Shown one piece after another: positions 1-8,120 of a stretch of DNA of 64,000 nucleotides. Position numbers and translations under genes: made by a program. The stretch is from the NCBI RefSeq assembly GCF_020524085.2, contig NZ_CP129016.1:1916001-1980000 (forward strand). Direction: 5' to 3'. How positions within the stretch are numbered: position 1 is the stretch's first letter; every line of letters starts with the position of its first letter. Under the pieces are notes generated by a model that did no database searches, was not told the origin of the DNA, and worked only from the letters and a program-made list of their open reading frames with translations. This DNA comes from Halobacillus litoralis. GTDB lineage: Bacteria > Bacillota > Bacilli > Bacillales > Halobacillaceae.

Positions 1-155
1 GAGCCATTGCTCTAGGTCATCCACTAGGATGTACAGGAACAAAGCTTACCTTAAGCTTAATCCATGAAATGAAACGCAGAAATGAACAATTCGGTGTTGT
101 GACTATGTGTATTGGTGGCGGTATGGGAGCCGCAGGAGTATTTGAATTAATTTAA
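1..155 (+). CDS. fadA: 3-ketoacyl-CoA thiolase, C-terminal end (partial)
   Basis: The reading frame enters from the left edge and stops with TAA at 153-155. It contains the two C-terminal thiolase signatures: GHPLGCTG, carrying the catalytic His, and [10 protein letters not shown], carrying the Cys that acts as acid/base. The protein would cleave 3-ketoacyl-CoA to acetyl-CoA and a shortened acyl-CoA in beta-oxidation. The gene directly upstream of fadE, 19 bases away, matches the fadN-fadA-fadE order of B. subtilis, so FadA is favoured over an acetyl-CoA acetyltransferase. Only about 50 residues are visible. Confidence 0.88.
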   Translation, partial: AIALGHPLGCTGTKLTLSLIHEMKRRNEQFGVVTMCIGGGMGAAGVFELI

Positions 156-174
156 CTTGGGGAGGAACAGAAAG

Positions 175-1956
175 ATGAGCGATTTAAAAGAGATGATTAA
201 AGGCGGAGGATTTATTGTTGAAGATTTGGCTGCAGAGGATGTTATTACTCCGGAAGACTTCACTGATGAACATTTAATGATTGCGAAAACGGCGGAGGAT
301 TTTGTCCTTGGTGAGGTTGTTCCAAAGATCGAAAATCTCGAAAACCATGAGTTCGAGCATTCCGTTGCCTTACTTAAACAAGCAGGTGAGTTGGGATTGT
401 TGGGTGCCGATGTACCAGAAGAGTACGGTGGATTGCAGTTAGATAAAATCAGCTCTTCACTAATCACTGAAAAGTTTTCTCGTGCGGGAGGCTTTTCCGT
501 TACTCATGGTGCTCACGTAGGAATCGGATCGCTGCCGATTGTTTTCTTTGGTAATGAAGACCAGAAACAAAAGTATCTTCCCCTCCTTGCGACAGGGGAG
601 AAGATTGCAGCTTATGCTCTGACAGAGCCTGGTTCAGGTTCTGACGCGCTTGGAGCGAAAACGACAGCCAAGTTAAATGATGCAGGTACTCATTATGTTT
701 TAAACGGTGAGAAACAGTGGATTACCAACTCTGCTTTCGCTGACGTCTTTGTTGTATATGCAAAAATCGACGGCGATAAGTTTACTGCTTTTATCGTGGA
801 GCGTGATTACCCAGGAGTATCTACAGGACCTGAAGAGAAGAAGATGGGGATCAAGAGTTCTTCCACTCGTACATTGATTCTAGAAGATGCTGAAGTCCCT
901 GTTGAAAATGTTCTTGGGGAAGTTGGCCGCGGGCATGTCATCGCATTCAACATTTTAAACGTTGGTCGTTATAAGCTCGCTATTGGTGGAGTAGGGGGAT
1001 CTAAGCGAGCAATTGAACTTTCTGTCAAGTATGCAAAGGACCGTAAACAGTTCAAGACTCCAATTGCAAGCTTTCCATTGATTCAGGAAAAGATTGGTTC
1101 CGTAGCAGCCAACACCTATGCGAATGAAAGCTCCGTATATCGTACGGTAGGGTTATTCGAACAAAGCATGGGTAAATTGTCTGACGAAGAGCTGAAAGAT
1201 GGCGCTGCCGTTGCTAAAGTAATTGCAGAATATGCAATCGAATGTTCACTGAACAAAGTGTTCGGTACAGAACTCCTTGACTTTGCCGTTGACGAAGCGG
1301 TACAAATCCATGGTGGATACGGGTTCATGGCTGAATATGAAGTGGAAAGAATGTATCGTGATTCCCGAATTAACAGAATTTTTGAAGGGACGAACGAAAT
1401 CAACCGCATGATCGTCCCGGGTACATTGTTGAAGAAAGCGATGAAAGGCGAGTTGCCTCTCCTTCAGCAAGCGCAAGCCCTTCAAGAAGAAATCATGATG
1501 ATGATGCCGGAAGAACCAGGTGTAGAAGTACTGGAACAAGAGAAATATTTGCTGAAAAATGCGAAGAAGATTGGCCTCCTTTCCGCAGGTCTTGCCGCAC
1601 AGAAATACGGAGAAAAACTGGAAAATGAACAAGAACTCCTTGTAAATATCGCTGATATGGTAGGCGAGATTTATAACATGGAATCTGCCGTTCTTCGTAC
1701 TGAAAAAGCGATCAACAAATCAGGAGAAGAGAAGAACAAACAAAAACTTCTTTATACGCAAGTGTATGTGCAGGAAGCCTTTAACCGTATTGAAGGACAT
1801 GCGAAAGAAACATTAATTGCAGCGGAGTCCGGGGATTCCTTAAGAATGATGCTCGGTGCCCTGCGTAAACTGACACGCCATACACCGACGAATGTTATTC
1901 CTAAGAAGCGTGAAATCGCCAAAACATTGATCGAAGCCGAAAAATACACGGTCTAA
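175..1956 (+). CDS. fadE: Acyl-CoA dehydrogenase FadE (YusJ-like)
   Basis: A 593-residue flavoprotein that oxidises acyl-CoA to trans-2-enoyl-CoA, the first step of each beta-oxidation turn. It is longer than a classical 380-residue acyl-CoA dehydrogenase. Residues of about 30-420 form the N-terminal, middle (ALTEPGSGSDALG) and C-terminal dehydrogenase domains (GGYGFMAEYEVERMYRDSRI, IFEGTNEINR). About 150 further helical residues follow, as in B. subtilis FadE and VLCAD-type enzymes. The ATG at 175 is chosen because GGAGGA at 161-166 lies at the right distance; an upstream TTG at 157 has no ribosome site. It shares the operon with the preceding thiolase and a strong hairpin terminator follows. 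Confidence 0.93.
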   Translation: MSDLKEMIKGGGFIVEDLAAEDVITPEDFTDEHLMIAKTAEDFVLGEVVPKIENLENHEFEHSVALLKQAGELGLLGADVPEEYGGLQLDKISSSLITEKFSRAGGFSVTHGAHVGIGSLPIVFFGNEDQKQKYLPLLATGEKIAAYALTEPGSGSDALGAKTTAKLNDAGTHYVLNGEKQWITNSAFADVFVVYAKIDGDKFTAFIVERDYPGVSTGPEEKKMGIKSSSTRTLILEDAEVPVENVLGEVGRGHVIAFNILNVGRYKLAIGGVGGSKRAIELSVKYAKDRKQFKTPIASFPLIQEKIGSVAANTYANESSVYRTVGLFEQSMGKLSDEELKDGAAVAKVIAEYAIECSLNKVFGTELLDFAVDEAVQIHGGYGFMAEYEVERMYRDSRINRIFEGTNEINRMIVPGTLLKKAMKGELPLLQQAQALQEEIMMMMPEEPGVEVLEQEKYLLKNAKKIGLLSAGLAAQKYGEKLENEQELLVNIADMVGEIYNMESAVLRTEKAINKSGEEKNKQKLLYTQVYVQEAFNRIEGHAKETLIAAESGDSLRMMLGALRKLTRHTPTNVIPKKREIAKTLIEAEKYTV

Positions 1957-1980
1957 ACTTTTTGATTGAATGTGATACAG

Positions 1981-2024
1981 GGCCTGCACTTTCGAAAACG
2001 CGAAGGTGCAGGCCTTTGTTTTTC
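1981..2024 (+). terminator. Intrinsic terminator after fadE
   Basis: A 14-base stem (1981-1994 with 2001-2014, one G-U pair) is followed by a T-rich tract. It closes the fad operon. Confidence 0.85.
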
Positions 2025-2041
2025 CCTCTTCTTAAACAATA

Positions 2042-2590
2042 TGGCAGGATACTTGAAGACTTAGTTTCGAGACTTTTATTGAGTGGGTGGGACTGCGGGG
2101 AATAACTCGCTTTCCGCGGGAGCGCGGTGAGCCTCCTCGGACTGCGTCCTGTGGGGTCTCACCATGCACTTTTTTCCCGCAGGAGTCTCGCCATTCCCCT
2201 CCGCCCCTTTATCGTGGAAAATTCTCGAAACCACTACTGGAAAAATCAGCTTGTATCGTGAGGGAAGTGGATAATATCAACTCATCCTAGTGGGCATTTA
2301 GAACGTAAATGCTTGATACAGAGCGCTTTATGCCTGCTTAGGAGAGACGAGTGGGAGCCATACTTCTCGATACAGGGGTTCGTTTTTCCTTCAATGAGAT
2401 GGGGTGGTTGGGAAGCTGCGAGACTCCCGTGGGAGAAGGAGATAGGCGAGATCCCGCAGGACGTAGTCCGAGGAAGCTCGGCGCTCCCCCACAGGAAAGC
2501 GAGTAGCTTCCCAGCCACCCCTAACGCTCAACCAGGGCAACGAAGCCTGAAAACATCTCGAAACTGAGTCTTCAACAAAGCGATTATGGA
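2042..2590. repeat. Composite intergenic repeat: A unit reversed, B unit forward
   Basis: GC-rich non-coding block made of two related imperfect repeats. The A-type core is about 2090-2206 (reverse orientation) and the B-type core about 2400-2523 (forward). A linker containing CTTGATACAGAGCGC joins them. The block begins near GAAGACTTAGTTTCGAGA (about 2053) and ends with CTCGAAACTGAGTCTTC (about 2564-2581), so the ends are inverted copies of each other. Both cores share motifs such as GAGACTCC, GAGACCCCGCAG, GAGGAGGCT and GGAAAGCGAG. The same arrangement recurs near 14.4, 29.1 and 46.2 kb. Small open frames inside have no ribosome sites and are not called. Confidence 0.85.
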
Positions 2591-2690
2591 AGAGCTTTGG
2601 GTGAATATGAAGACAATCTTAGAAATAAATGAAATCTTTACCTTCGTTATGATAAAATATTAGACAATAAGAATGAAGGAGGGTGTGTAG

Positions 2691-3050
2691 ATGTCTTTAA
2701 CCTTCTATTGGTACCCGAATTGCGGTACATGTAAAAAAGCTAAAAAGTGGTTGGATGAGGAAGGGATTGACTACGAATCTGTACATATTGTCGATAATAC
2801 CCCCTCAGAAGAACAGTTGAGAAGCTTTGTTGCTACTAGTGACAAGCCTGTAAAGAAATTCTTTAACACTAGTGGGAAAAAGTATAGAGAACTGAATATG
2901 AAGGAAAAGCTAAAAGAAGCAGAGGAAGCCGAAATGATGGAGTGGCTTGCATCTGATGGGATGCTGATTAAGCGGCCCATCCTTACTGATGGTGAAAAAA
3001 CAACGGTAGGGTTCAAGCAGGAAGAGTTTGAAAACGTTTGGGCTCAGTGA
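2691..3050 (+). CDS. ArsC/Spx-family thioredoxin-fold protein (YusI-like)
   Basis: A 119-residue protein of the arsenate reductase C/Spx family. A CGTC redox motif lies at residues 11-14 (PNCGTCKKAK) and the family signature KRPIL lies near residue 95. Length and position, between fadE and gcvH, match B. subtilis YusI. The ribosome site GAAGGAGGG precedes the ATG. The family includes true arsenate reductases and Spx-like regulators; no arsenic genes are nearby, so arsenate reduction is not claimed. Function in this lineage is unknown. Confidence 0.85.
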   Translation: MSLTFYWYPNCGTCKKAKKWLDEEGIDYESVHIVDNTPSEEQLRSFVATSDKPVKKFFNTSGKKYRELNMKEKLKEAEEAEMMEWLASDGMLIKRPILTDGEKTTVGFKQEEFENVWAQ

Positions 3051-3133
3051 GCACATTATTGGGAATAGAAGCCTATAGCTTTTATGTTTATATTAGTTTT
3101 TAAACTATAATTATTTTTTTGGAGGTAATTAAA

Positions 3134-3517
3134 ATGAGCGTACCTAAAGATCTGCGTTATTCTGAAGAACACGAATGGGTGAAAGAAGAAGGGGAGAAGG
3201 TTAGAGTCGGCATTACTGAATTTGCGCAATCAGAACTTGGAGATATCGTATTCGTAGAACTTCCTGAAGTTGGGGATGAACTAGAAGCGGATGAGCCATT
3301 TGGCAGCGTAGAATCTGTCAAGACAGTTTCTGAACTTTATGCCCCTCTTAGTGGTACAGTTGTAGAAGTAAACGAAGACCTGGAAGACAGTCCGGAGTTT
3401 GTAAATGAATCCCCTTACGATAAAGCATGGATGGTTGTTGTTGAACCAAGTAACAACTCTCAAATCAACGACTTAATGACTCCGGAAGAATATGAAGCCA
3501 TGATCGATGAAGACTAA
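3134..3517 (+). CDS. gcvH: Glycine cleavage system H protein
   Basis: A 127-residue lipoyl carrier. In the glycine cleavage complex it shuttles the aminomethyl group from the P protein to the T and L proteins; in Bacillaceae it is also an acceptor and donor for lipoate assembly. The lipoylated lysine is predicted at residue 63 in [18 protein letters not shown]. The start is the ATG at 3134, 7 bases after GGAGGT (3121-3126); an in-frame TTG at 3119 lies before that site and is rejected. The P, T and L genes are not nearby, as in B. subtilis, where gcvH also stands apart. Confidence 0.95.
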   Translation: MSVPKDLRYSEEHEWVKEEGEKVRVGITEFAQSELGDIVFVELPEVGDELEADEPFGSVESVKTVSELYAPLSGTVVEVNEDLEDSPEFVNESPYDKAWMVVVEPSNNSQINDLMTPEEYEAMIDED

Positions 3518-3590
3518 TAAAAGTGCATTGGACAGGCAGGGCTTTAAGAAACCTTGTCTGACATGATCGCGTTTGATCTTAATCATGTTC

Positions 3591-3622
3591 AGACCATGCC
3601 TGATTGGCATGGTCTGTTTCTA
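3591..3622 (+). terminator. Hairpin after gcvH
   Basis: A 10-base stem (AGACCATGCC, 3591-3600, with 3606-3615) is followed by a short GTTTCTAT tract. The T tract is poor, so this may be only a partial terminator. Confidence 0.55.
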
Positions 3623-3639
3623 TATAGTAGGTGATGAAG

Positions 3640-3987
3640 ATGGATGGAGAACGAATCGTCATTGTTGAAGGAATCACGGACAAGAAGAAATTGAATAAAG
3701 TTCTTGATGAAGAGATTGAAATCATCTGCACCCATGGTACTTTAGGAATCGAGCGCATGGAAGAAATGATATTTGATCATAACTTAGATGATCGAACAGT
3801 GTATATTTTAGTAGATGAAGATGACTCTGGCTACAAATTAAGAAAACAATTGACTGAAGAGCTTCCTCACGCCGAGCATATCTATATAGATAAGGCTTTC
3901 AGGGAAGTGGCAGCTACCCCGGAACCTGAATTGGCAAGAGCCTTACTTAGTAGACATTTCAATGTAAAGTCGATCTATTTAATTTAG
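3640..3987 (+). CDS. Small stand-alone Toprim-domain protein (YusF-like)
   Basis: A 115-residue protein that is essentially one Toprim fold: IVIVEGITDK (metal-binding Glu) at the N-terminus and LVDEDDSGYKLR (DxD-type motif) in the middle, as in the RNase M5/primase-type Toprim group. Toprim domains bind Mg2+ and act on phosphodiester bonds, but the substrate of the stand-alone bacillar version is not known. AGGTGAT favours the ATG at 3640 over the GTG at 3631 and the ATG at 3634. The gene is followed at once by yusE, as in B. subtilis, suggesting one transcript. Confidence 0.82.
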   Translation: MDGERIVIVEGITDKKKLNKVLDEEIEIICTHGTLGIERMEEMIFDHNLDDRTVYILVDEDDSGYKLRKQLTEELPHAEHIYIDKAFREVAATPEPELARALLSRHFNVKSIYLI

Positions 3988-3998
3988 GAGGAAGACTT

Positions 3999-4310
3999 TT
4001 GCAGGAAATAAAAACAACAGAAGTAAAGAAGCTCTTCAATACTCCACAAAGGACCCTCATATTCGTTCACAGCCCTTTTTGTGCAACTTGTCATTTAGCA
4101 CGTCAAATGCTTACAACACTTGAAGCTGTTTTTAATAGAGAAGTTTTTATGGAAATGAATGCTTCTCTACACCCCGAGTGGATGCAGCATTATAAGATAA
4201 AAAGTGTTCCGTGTCTTCTAGTGACCAGTGGAGGAGAGGTAGAAGAAAAGATTTATGCGTTTCACTCTGTTTCCTATATGTATGAGAAAGTAGTCAATTT
4301 TGTTGAATAG
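3999..4310 (+). CDS. Thioredoxin-like protein (YusE-like)
   Basis: A 103-residue single-domain thioredoxin fold with a CATC active site at residues 28-31 (SPFCATCHLAR) and the cis-proline motif SVPCLLV. It starts with TTG at 3999, six bases after AGGAGGA (3986-3992); no ATG is available near the start. No signal peptide, so a cytoplasmic thiol-disulfide role is likely. It lies 11 bases after the Toprim gene and is probably cotranscribed. The partner reductase and substrates are unknown. Confidence 0.85.
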   Translation: MQEIKTTEVKKLFNTPQRTLIFVHSPFCATCHLARQMLTTLEAVFNREVFMEMNASLHPEWMQHYKIKSVPCLLVTSGGEVEEKIYAFHSVSYMYEKVVNFVE

Positions 4311-4400
4311 TGTTTATATTTCCCAGGAAATGACCGCTAGTGTAGAATTGAAAAATTCTCTTTAATACTTAAGTGAGATGTGGAAGTTATTCAATAATAA

Positions 4401-4442
4401 AAAAGAGAGCCAAGGCGTTGCAACGCCTTGGCTCTCTTTTTT
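4401..4442. terminator. Bidirectional terminator
   Basis: A near-perfect hairpin with a stem of about 19 bases, from AAAAGAGAGCCAAGGCGTT to AACGCCTTGGCTCTCTTTT, is flanked by A and T tracts. It lies between convergent genes and can serve both. Confidence 0.92.
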
Positions 4443-4449
4443 ATGAGAA

Positions 4450-4872
4450 TTATACGATTTCTCCTAATTTGCTAACAATATCTAAAAAAGAGGCCTGATC
4501 GCCAAAATTAGCATGGATATCTCCTTGTTGATCAATGATGATGGTGGAAGGAACACCATGACAATTGTAGAGGTCATAAACGGAGCATCCATCATCAGAA
4601 AGAGTAGGTTGTGTTAAAAACTTTTCGTTGAATTCAATGCTTTCCTCTATATTCCGCTCCCTTCCAGTTACATTGATCGTCATCATTTTTACTTTGTCAT
4701 GGTCCATCGTTTTGTACAGTTGTTCTTTCATAGGTAAGTCTTTTCCACAATCGGGACACCATGAAGCCCAAAAGGTCAAGACAATAACTTTCCCTAAGTC
4801 TTCCTCAAGTTTATAAATAGAAGAGTGGTCGTTAATATAAGGTAGTTCAAATAAAGGGGCTTGTTTACTCAA
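4450..4872 (-). CDS. TlpA/ResA-type thiol-disulfide protein without signal peptide
   Basis: A peroxiredoxin-like thioredoxin-fold protein of about 140 residues with a CPDC active site (FWASWCPDCGKDLP, Cys 39 and 42) and the cis-proline region GVPSTIIID. Unlike ResA or StoA it has no membrane anchor, so it should be cytoplasmic. Start choice: AAGGAG lies only one base from an ATG at 4876-4878 but seven bases from the TTG two codons further in (4870-4872), so the TTG is preferred; the ATG is the alternative. It is transcribed away from the SAM riboswitches. Confidence 0.82.
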   Translation of the reverse strand: MSKQAPLFELPYINDHSSIYKLEEDLGKVIVLTFWASWCPDCGKDLPMKEQLYKTMDHDKVKMMTINVTGRERNIEESIEFNEKFLTQPTLSDDGCSVYDLYNCHGVPSTIIIDQQGDIHANFGDQASFLDIVSKLGEIV

Positions 4873-4906
4873 GGTCATTCTCCTTTTATTTATCGAAGGT
4901 TATGGA

Positions 4907-4936
4907 TTGACGCTCATCTATTCCCCATGCTAACAT
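4907..4936 (+). promoter_or_regulatory. Possible sigma-A promoter for the first SAM riboswitch
   Basis: TTGACG (4907-4912) and TAACAT (4931-4936) are separated by 18 bases and lie about 30 bases upstream of the first aptamer. The -10 box matches the consensus at four of six positions. Confidence 0.5.
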
Positions 4937-4964
4937 AATTATTAATTTCATATCGACATCTTCA

Positions 4965-5068
4965 CTTATCCAGAGTGGCGGAGGGACTGGCCCTACGATG
5001 CCCGGCAACCGGCAGGTACACTGCACGGTGCTAATTCCTGCGAAGTCTTATGACTTTGATAGATGAGA
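4965..5068 (+). ncRNA. SAM-I (S-box) riboswitch, upstream copy
   Basis: The S-box core is clear: CAGAGTGGCGGAGGGACTGG, GATGCCCGGCAACCGGC, GTGCTAATTCCTGC and the closing GATAGATGAG. The P1 helix pairs CTTATC (4965-4970) with GATGAG. S-adenosylmethionine binding would stabilise the aptamer and allow the terminator at 5083-5116 to form. No gene lies between this element and a second S-box 230 bases downstream, so this copy either attenuates transcription entering metN from further upstream or makes a short RNA. Confidence 0.93.
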
Positions 5069-5082
5069 AATGTAAAAACGAC

Positions 5083-5116
5083 AAATCTCTTCTATTAAAG
5101 AAGGGATTTTTTTATT
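5083..5116 (+). terminator. Riboswitch terminator, upstream SAM element
   Basis: The stem AAATCTCTTCT (5083-5093) pairs with AGAAGGGATTT (5099-5109, one G-U pair) and a seven-base T tract follows. It is the expression platform of the first S-box. Confidence 0.85.
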
Positions 5117-5212
5117 GTTTAAATTGATGGAGTATTGGATGTTTTGTGTGGATGATGTAAGGATTTTTTTAGTGCATGTGGATTTTATTTTTCTGAACAA
5201 TCTGTTTATGAG

Positions 5213-5241
5213 TTGACACAAAATTCGTACGGTGCTAAAAT
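5213..5241 (+). promoter_or_regulatory. Sigma-A promoter between the two SAM riboswitches
   Basis: TTGACA (5213-5218) is a perfect -35 box; a 17-base spacer leads to TAAAAT (5236-5241). It would start transcription about 45 bases before the second aptamer, making the second riboswitch and metNPQ independent of the first element. Confidence 0.8.
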
Positions 5242-5293
5242 CCTCTTTGTACTACTTAAACGAGTTAAAGCAATAATAAATTAATAGATTAAA

Positions 5294-5406
5294 ATCTCTT
5301 ATCCAGAGTGGCGGAGGGACTGGCCCGATGATGCCCGGCAACCGGCAATACTGTTTTGCTCAGGTGCCAAATCCTGCAAAGTATAAAGCTTTGACAGATG
5401 AGAGAA
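5294..5406 (+). ncRNA. SAM-I (S-box) riboswitch of metNPQ
   Basis: Second S-box with the same core motifs (CAGAGTGGCGGAGGGACTGG, GATGCCCGGCAACCGGC, GGTGCCAAATCCTGC). P1 pairs TCTCTTATC with GATGAGAGA. It lies directly upstream of metN and is followed by a strong terminator, so high S-adenosylmethionine should switch off methionine import. This is the expected regulator of this operon in Bacillaceae. Confidence 0.96.
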
Positions 5407-5426
5407 CAGATTTTTAGGTATGAATA

Positions 5427-5467
5427 AAAACGCCATTCTGTTCTCAAGACAGAATGGCGTTTTTTTT
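5427..5467 (+). terminator. Riboswitch terminator before metN
   Basis: The stem AACGCCATTCTGT (5429-5441) pairs with ACAGAATGGCGTT and runs into eight T residues. It ends about 20 bases before the metN start. Confidence 0.93.
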
Positions 5468-5486
5468 GGAAGTGGAGGGAAACAGC

Positions 5487-6512
5487 ATGATTAAAATTAA
5501 AGGACTATCTAAGATATTCCACACGAAAGATCAGGATGTACGCGCAGTGGATGATTTAAGTCTTAATATTAACAAAGGAGAAATTTATGGGGTCATCGGC
5601 TATAGTGGGGCCGGTAAAAGTACATTCATTCGTTTACTGAACCGGTTGGAAGATCCCACAGAAGGAAGTGTTCTTGTCGATGAACAGGAACTTACGTCTT
5701 TAAGCAAAGGGAAATTAAGGTTGGCCAGACAAGAAATCGGAATGATCTTCCAGCATTTCAATTTGCTCTGGTCACGAACCGTTCATGATAACATCGCTTT
5801 TCCTTTAGAAATTGCAGGGATCCCAAAAGCAGAAAGGCAAAAACGTGTCGATGAATTGATAGAATTGGTGGGGTTAAAAGGCCGAGGGGGTTCTTATCCA
5901 TCCCAATTGAGCGGTGGACAGAAGCAAAGAGTGGGAATAGCCAGAGCGCTCGCAAACAACCCTAAAGTTCTTTTATGTGATGAAGCCACATCCGCGTTGG
6001 ACCCTGAGACGACGGATTCGATTCTTGATCTTCTGGTGGATATCAACGAAAAGCTCGGACTTACGATTGTTCTCATTACACATGAAATGCACGTCATTCG
6101 CAAAATTTGTCATCAGGTGGCGGTTATGGAAGATGGAAAGATTGTTGAACAAGGAGAAGTGCTGGATGTCTTTCTTCATCCTCAAAAACCGGTTACGAAG
6201 AAGTTTGTGGATCAAGTAATGGGGGACCCGGAAAAAGAGACGTCCCTGCAGGTGATCAAAGATAATTATCGGTCCGGAGAAATCATACGTCTTCACTTTG
6301 TGGGAGAAAGTACAAATCAGGCATTAATTAGTGATTTATCAAGGAAGTTTGAAGTGGATGTCAATATTCTTCATGGAAAGATTACCCAGACACAGAAGGG
6401 GGCGTATGGGACAATGTTTGTTCAGTTTGACGGAGATCAAACAGAAGTCCAACGTGCCATTGAATATATTGAATCAACATCTGTAGAAGTGGAGGTGAAT
6501 CCACATGTTTAA
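5487..6512 (+). CDS. metN: Methionine ABC transporter, ATP-binding protein
   Basis: A 341-residue ATPase of the MetNPQ importer for methionine and related compounds. The Walker A motif is GYSGAGKST (residues 38-46); the Q loop, the LSGGQ signature and Walker B (VLLCDEATSALDP) follow. The last 75 or so residues form the NIL regulatory domain (GAYGTMFVQFDGD) that binds methionine for trans-inhibition. The ATG at 5487 follows GGAGGG; an ATG at 5454 lies inside the terminator stem and is rejected. Its 3' end overlaps metP by eight bases, implying translational coupling. The SAM riboswitch upstream controls the operon. Confidence 0.96.
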   Translation: MIKIKGLSKIFHTKDQDVRAVDDLSLNINKGEIYGVIGYSGAGKSTFIRLLNRLEDPTEGSVLVDEQELTSLSKGKLRLARQEIGMIFQHFNLLWSRTVHDNIAFPLEIAGIPKAERQKRVDELIELVGLKGRGGSYPSQLSGGQKQRVGIARALANNPKVLLCDEATSALDPETTDSILDLLVDINEKLGLTIVLITHEMHVIRKICHQVAVMEDGKIVEQGEVLDVFLHPQKPVTKKFVDQVMGDPEKETSLQVIKDNYRSGEIIRLHFVGESTNQALISDLSRKFEVDVNILHGKITQTQKGAYGTMFVQFDGDQTEVQRAIEYIESTSVEVEVNPHV

Positions 6513-7173
6513 TCAATGGTTTCCGAACGTAAGAATGGAAGACATGATTACAGCTACAAACGAAACCCTTTATATGACGCTGGTTTCTGTCGCTGGGACA
6601 TTCGTTTTAGGTTTGCTTTTGGGGCTCCTCCTTTACTTGACTGGGCCCGGTGGGATTTGGTCAAATAAAACGTTGAATTGGATCACTGCTTCCATCGTTA
6701 ACGTATTTAGAGCGATCCCTTTTATCATTCTTATATTGTTATTGTTCCCGTTTACTGATTTTCTGTTGGGGACCATTCGAGGACCGCAAGCAGCATTACC
6801 TGCACTGATTATTGGGGGGGCGCCATTTTATGCCCGTCTGGTGGAAATTGCTTTGAAAGAAGTTGATAAAGGTGTCGTGGAAGCAGCAAAATCAATGGGG
6901 GCGAAGTATTCCACCATCATTTTCAAAGTATTGCTTCCAGAATCGATGCCAGCTCTAATATCAGGGATTACCGTAACAGCTATCGCATTAATTGGATATA
7001 CCGCAGTAGCCGGTGCAATCGGATCTGGTGGTCTTGGAGATTTTGCCTATTTCTACGGGTTCCAAAGAAGTAACTTTGATGTTGTATTCATTTGTACCAT
7101 CTTAATCATATTCATTGTGTTTATATTCCAATTCATCGGAGATGCCATCTCACGGAAATTGGATAAAAGATAA
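6505..7173 (+). CDS. metP: Methionine ABC transporter, permease
   Basis: A 222-residue integral membrane protein with about five transmembrane helices and the permease coupling motif EAAKSMGAKYSTIIFKVLLPES, which contacts MetN. The length matches MetI/MetP. The start overlaps the end of metN and metQ follows after 23 bases, so the three proteins form one operon and one complex. Named metP as in B. subtilis (metI in enterobacteria). Confidence 0.95.
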   Translation: MFNQWFPNVRMEDMITATNETLYMTLVSVAGTFVLGLLLGLLLYLTGPGGIWSNKTLNWITASIVNVFRAIPFIILILLLFPFTDFLLGTIRGPQAALPALIIGGAPFYARLVEIALKEVDKGVVEAAKSMGAKYSTIIFKVLLPESMPALISGITVTAIALIGYTAVAGAIGSGGLGDFAYFYGFQRSNFDVVFICTILIIFIVFIFQFIGDAISRKLDKR

Positions 7174-7196
7174 AAAATAAAAGGGAGAGAATGAAA

Positions 7197-8054
7197 ATGA
7201 AAAAAATCTGGACAAGTTTAATTGCTGCTTTGCTTATCGTTGTTCTCGCAGCTTGCGGATCATCGAGTGAGGATGAAAATACATCAGGATCTGAAGGTGA
7301 AGAAGGTGGAACCAAAGAGATAAAGGTAGGAGCTACCAGTGTTCCTCATGCTGAAGTCCTTGAAAAAGCAAAACCTTTGCTTGAAGAAGAGGGCATTACG
7401 TTAGAGATTGAAGAATATCAGGATTACATTTTACCGAACCAAGACTTAGATGAAGGCCGTATTGACGCGAACTATTTCCAAACGATCCCTTATATGGAGA
7501 TCCAAGAGGAAGAGAAAGGGTATGACTTTGCCAACCTTGGGGGTATCCATATTGAGCCTATCGGAGTTTATTCTCAAAAGTATGAAAGCCTGGAAGACGT
7601 TGAAGAAGGTACGACACTAGTAATGAGTCGTTCGGTCTCCACTCACGGTCGAATTCTATCGCTCTTAGAAAAAGAGGGACTGATTAAATTGGATGAAAGC
7701 GTTGAAAAAGTAGATGCTACCGTACAGGATATTGTAGAAAATCCTAAAAACATCGAATTCGATACAGGAGTAGATGCAGCTAACCTTCCACAAGTTTATC
7801 AACGTGAAGAAGACGTGCTTGTAGCGATCAATACGAACTATGCCATTGAAGCGGGACTGTCTCCTAGCGAAGATTCAATTATTCTGGAGGAATCTGATTC
7901 TCCTTACGTGAACGTTGTTGCTGCTAATAGTGAAGATAAAGACAATGAAGCATTGAATACACTTGTAGAAGTTCTTCGTTCTGAAGAGATCGTGAACTTC
8001 ATAAAAGAAGAATATGACGGTGCTGTTGTGCCGGTATCAAGTGATGCTGAATAA
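7197..8054 (+). CDS. metQ: Methionine-binding lipoprotein
   Basis: The extracellular methionine receptor of the importer, about 285 residues. An N-terminal lipoprotein signal with lipobox LAAC is followed by an acidic, serine-rich linker and the NLPA-type binding fold (VGATSVPHAEVLEKAKPLL, DANYFQTIPYME, KYDGAVVPVS-like end EEYDGAVVPVS). GGGAG at 7183-7187 lies too near the ATG at 7191 but nine bases from the ATG at 7197, which is preferred. Closes the SAM-controlled operon and is followed by a terminator. Confidence 0.95.
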   Translation: MKKIWTSLIAALLIVVLAACGSSSEDENTSGSEGEEGGTKEIKVGATSVPHAEVLEKAKPLLEEEGITLEIEEYQDYILPNQDLDEGRIDANYFQTIPYMEIQEEEKGYDFANLGGIHIEPIGVYSQKYESLEDVEEGTTLVMSRSVSTHGRILSLLEKEGLIKLDESVEKVDATVQDIVENPKNIEFDTGVDAANLPQVYQREEDVLVAINTNYAIEAGLSPSEDSIILEESDSPYVNVVAANSEDKDNEALNTLVEVLRSEEIVNFIKEEYDGAVVPVSSDAE

Positions 8055-8066
8055 CGGATAAAATGG

Positions 8067-8106
8067 GTGACTGCGGTTTATACTAACCGCAGTCACTTAT
8101 TTTTAT
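8067..8106 (+). terminator. Terminator after metQ
   Basis: The stem GTGACTGCGGTT pairs with AACCGCAGTCAC and is followed by TTATTTTTATT. It separates the methionine operon from the next gene. Confidence 0.85.
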
Positions 8107-8120
8107 TGGGAGGTTTTCAT

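Noticed and set aside
2087..2567. Open frames inside the composite repeat (and similar ones near 14.4, 29.2, 36.0, 46.5 and 54.0 kb)
   Set aside because: They follow the repeat sequence in either strand, have no ribosome sites and their peptides mirror each other because the repeats are inverted copies.
5454..5486. Upstream in-frame ATG that would extend metN by 11 residues
   Set aside because: It is within the riboswitch terminator stem; GGAGGG fits the ATG at 5487 and gives the normal length.
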